A DNA stretch of 64,000 bases from Drosophila persimilis (Eukaryota > Arthropoda > Insecta > Diptera > Drosophilidae): the NCBI RefSeq assembly GCF_003286085.1, contig NW_020825288.1:10726001-10790000 (forward strand). The letters are read 5' to 3'. Position numbers and translations under genes: made by a program. Numbering within the stretch: the stretch's first letter is position 1; each line of letters opens with the position of its first letter. Positions 63,866 to 64,000 of the stretch are shown here, one piece after another. The notes below the pieces were generated by a model. The model was not told where the DNA came from and made no database searches. It saw only the letters and a program-made list of their open reading frames with translations.

Positions 63866-64000
63866 CCTGGCCAAGAGTCGCAGTCGTCTGGGCCAGTTCT
63901 GGTTCTGCTCTGCTGGTCTTTGGCCACGATTTTTAATTAAGTAATTCGCTGACTTTGTTAGCCCTGTGGGCCCATCTGTCTGATCTTCTTTGGAGACTGT

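Larger units (their letters stand above)
62837..64000. other. 5' flank of natalisin
   Basis: This is sequence upstream of the natalisin promoter, with no gene seen. It holds a diverged dispersed repeat (about 63,178-63,345, plus), CAG/GGC microsatellite DNA at 63,520-63,545 and 63,710-63,750, and a GGTCTG array at 63,834-63,865. Confidence 0.5.

Noticed and set aside
1..64000. tRNA genes, rRNA, CRISPR arrays
   Set aside because: No B-box GGTTCGANTCC with a matching A-box and cloverleaf was noticed, nor any rRNA-like stretch. CRISPR arrays are not expected in insect DNA and no regular spaced repeats were seen.

Overview
This is insect nuclear DNA, most likely from the genus Drosophila. The grounds are short introns of about 56-63 nt with GT-AG borders, a TATA plus TCAGTT core promoter, very many CAG/CA/GA microsatellites and homopolymer-coding runs, and a gene I recognise as the insect neuropeptide precursor natalisin. 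The obscura group is plausible from general impression only. Well over 85% of the window is non-coding, and most long open frames in it are chance readings of microsatellites.

Layout: (1) 1-14,400 holds no gene I can support, only simple repeats. (2) 14,400-15,360, minus strand: a compact two-exon gene for a 155-residue secreted protein that I do not recognise. It has a TATA box, GATA motifs and a polyadenylation signal, and a weaker cysteine-bearing ORF follows it. (3) 15,360-46,270: intergenic or intronic DNA with microsatellites and diverged copies of a dispersed repeat. One locus at 26,600-27,200 has coding-like frames on both strands. (4) 46,273-53,337, plus strand: two exons of a large low-complexity protein separated by a 4.8-kb intron. 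The frame leaves the second exon through a good donor, so the gene continues, but I could not find the next exon. (5) 58,660-62,840, minus strand: natalisin, reconstructed as three exons joining in frame into a 644-residue prepropeptide. It has a signal peptide, five F-x-P-x-R-Gly amidated peptide units at dibasic sites, a TATA/Inr promoter and a poly(A) signal. (6) 62,840-64,000: flank upstream of natalisin.

The genes do not form an operon-like unit. Natalisin lies opposite the large plus-strand gene, either convergent with it or nested in one of its introns. All gene models come from reading the sequence, with no similarity search. The natalisin assignment rests on the peptide motif series and is firm. 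The other protein genes are left unnamed.
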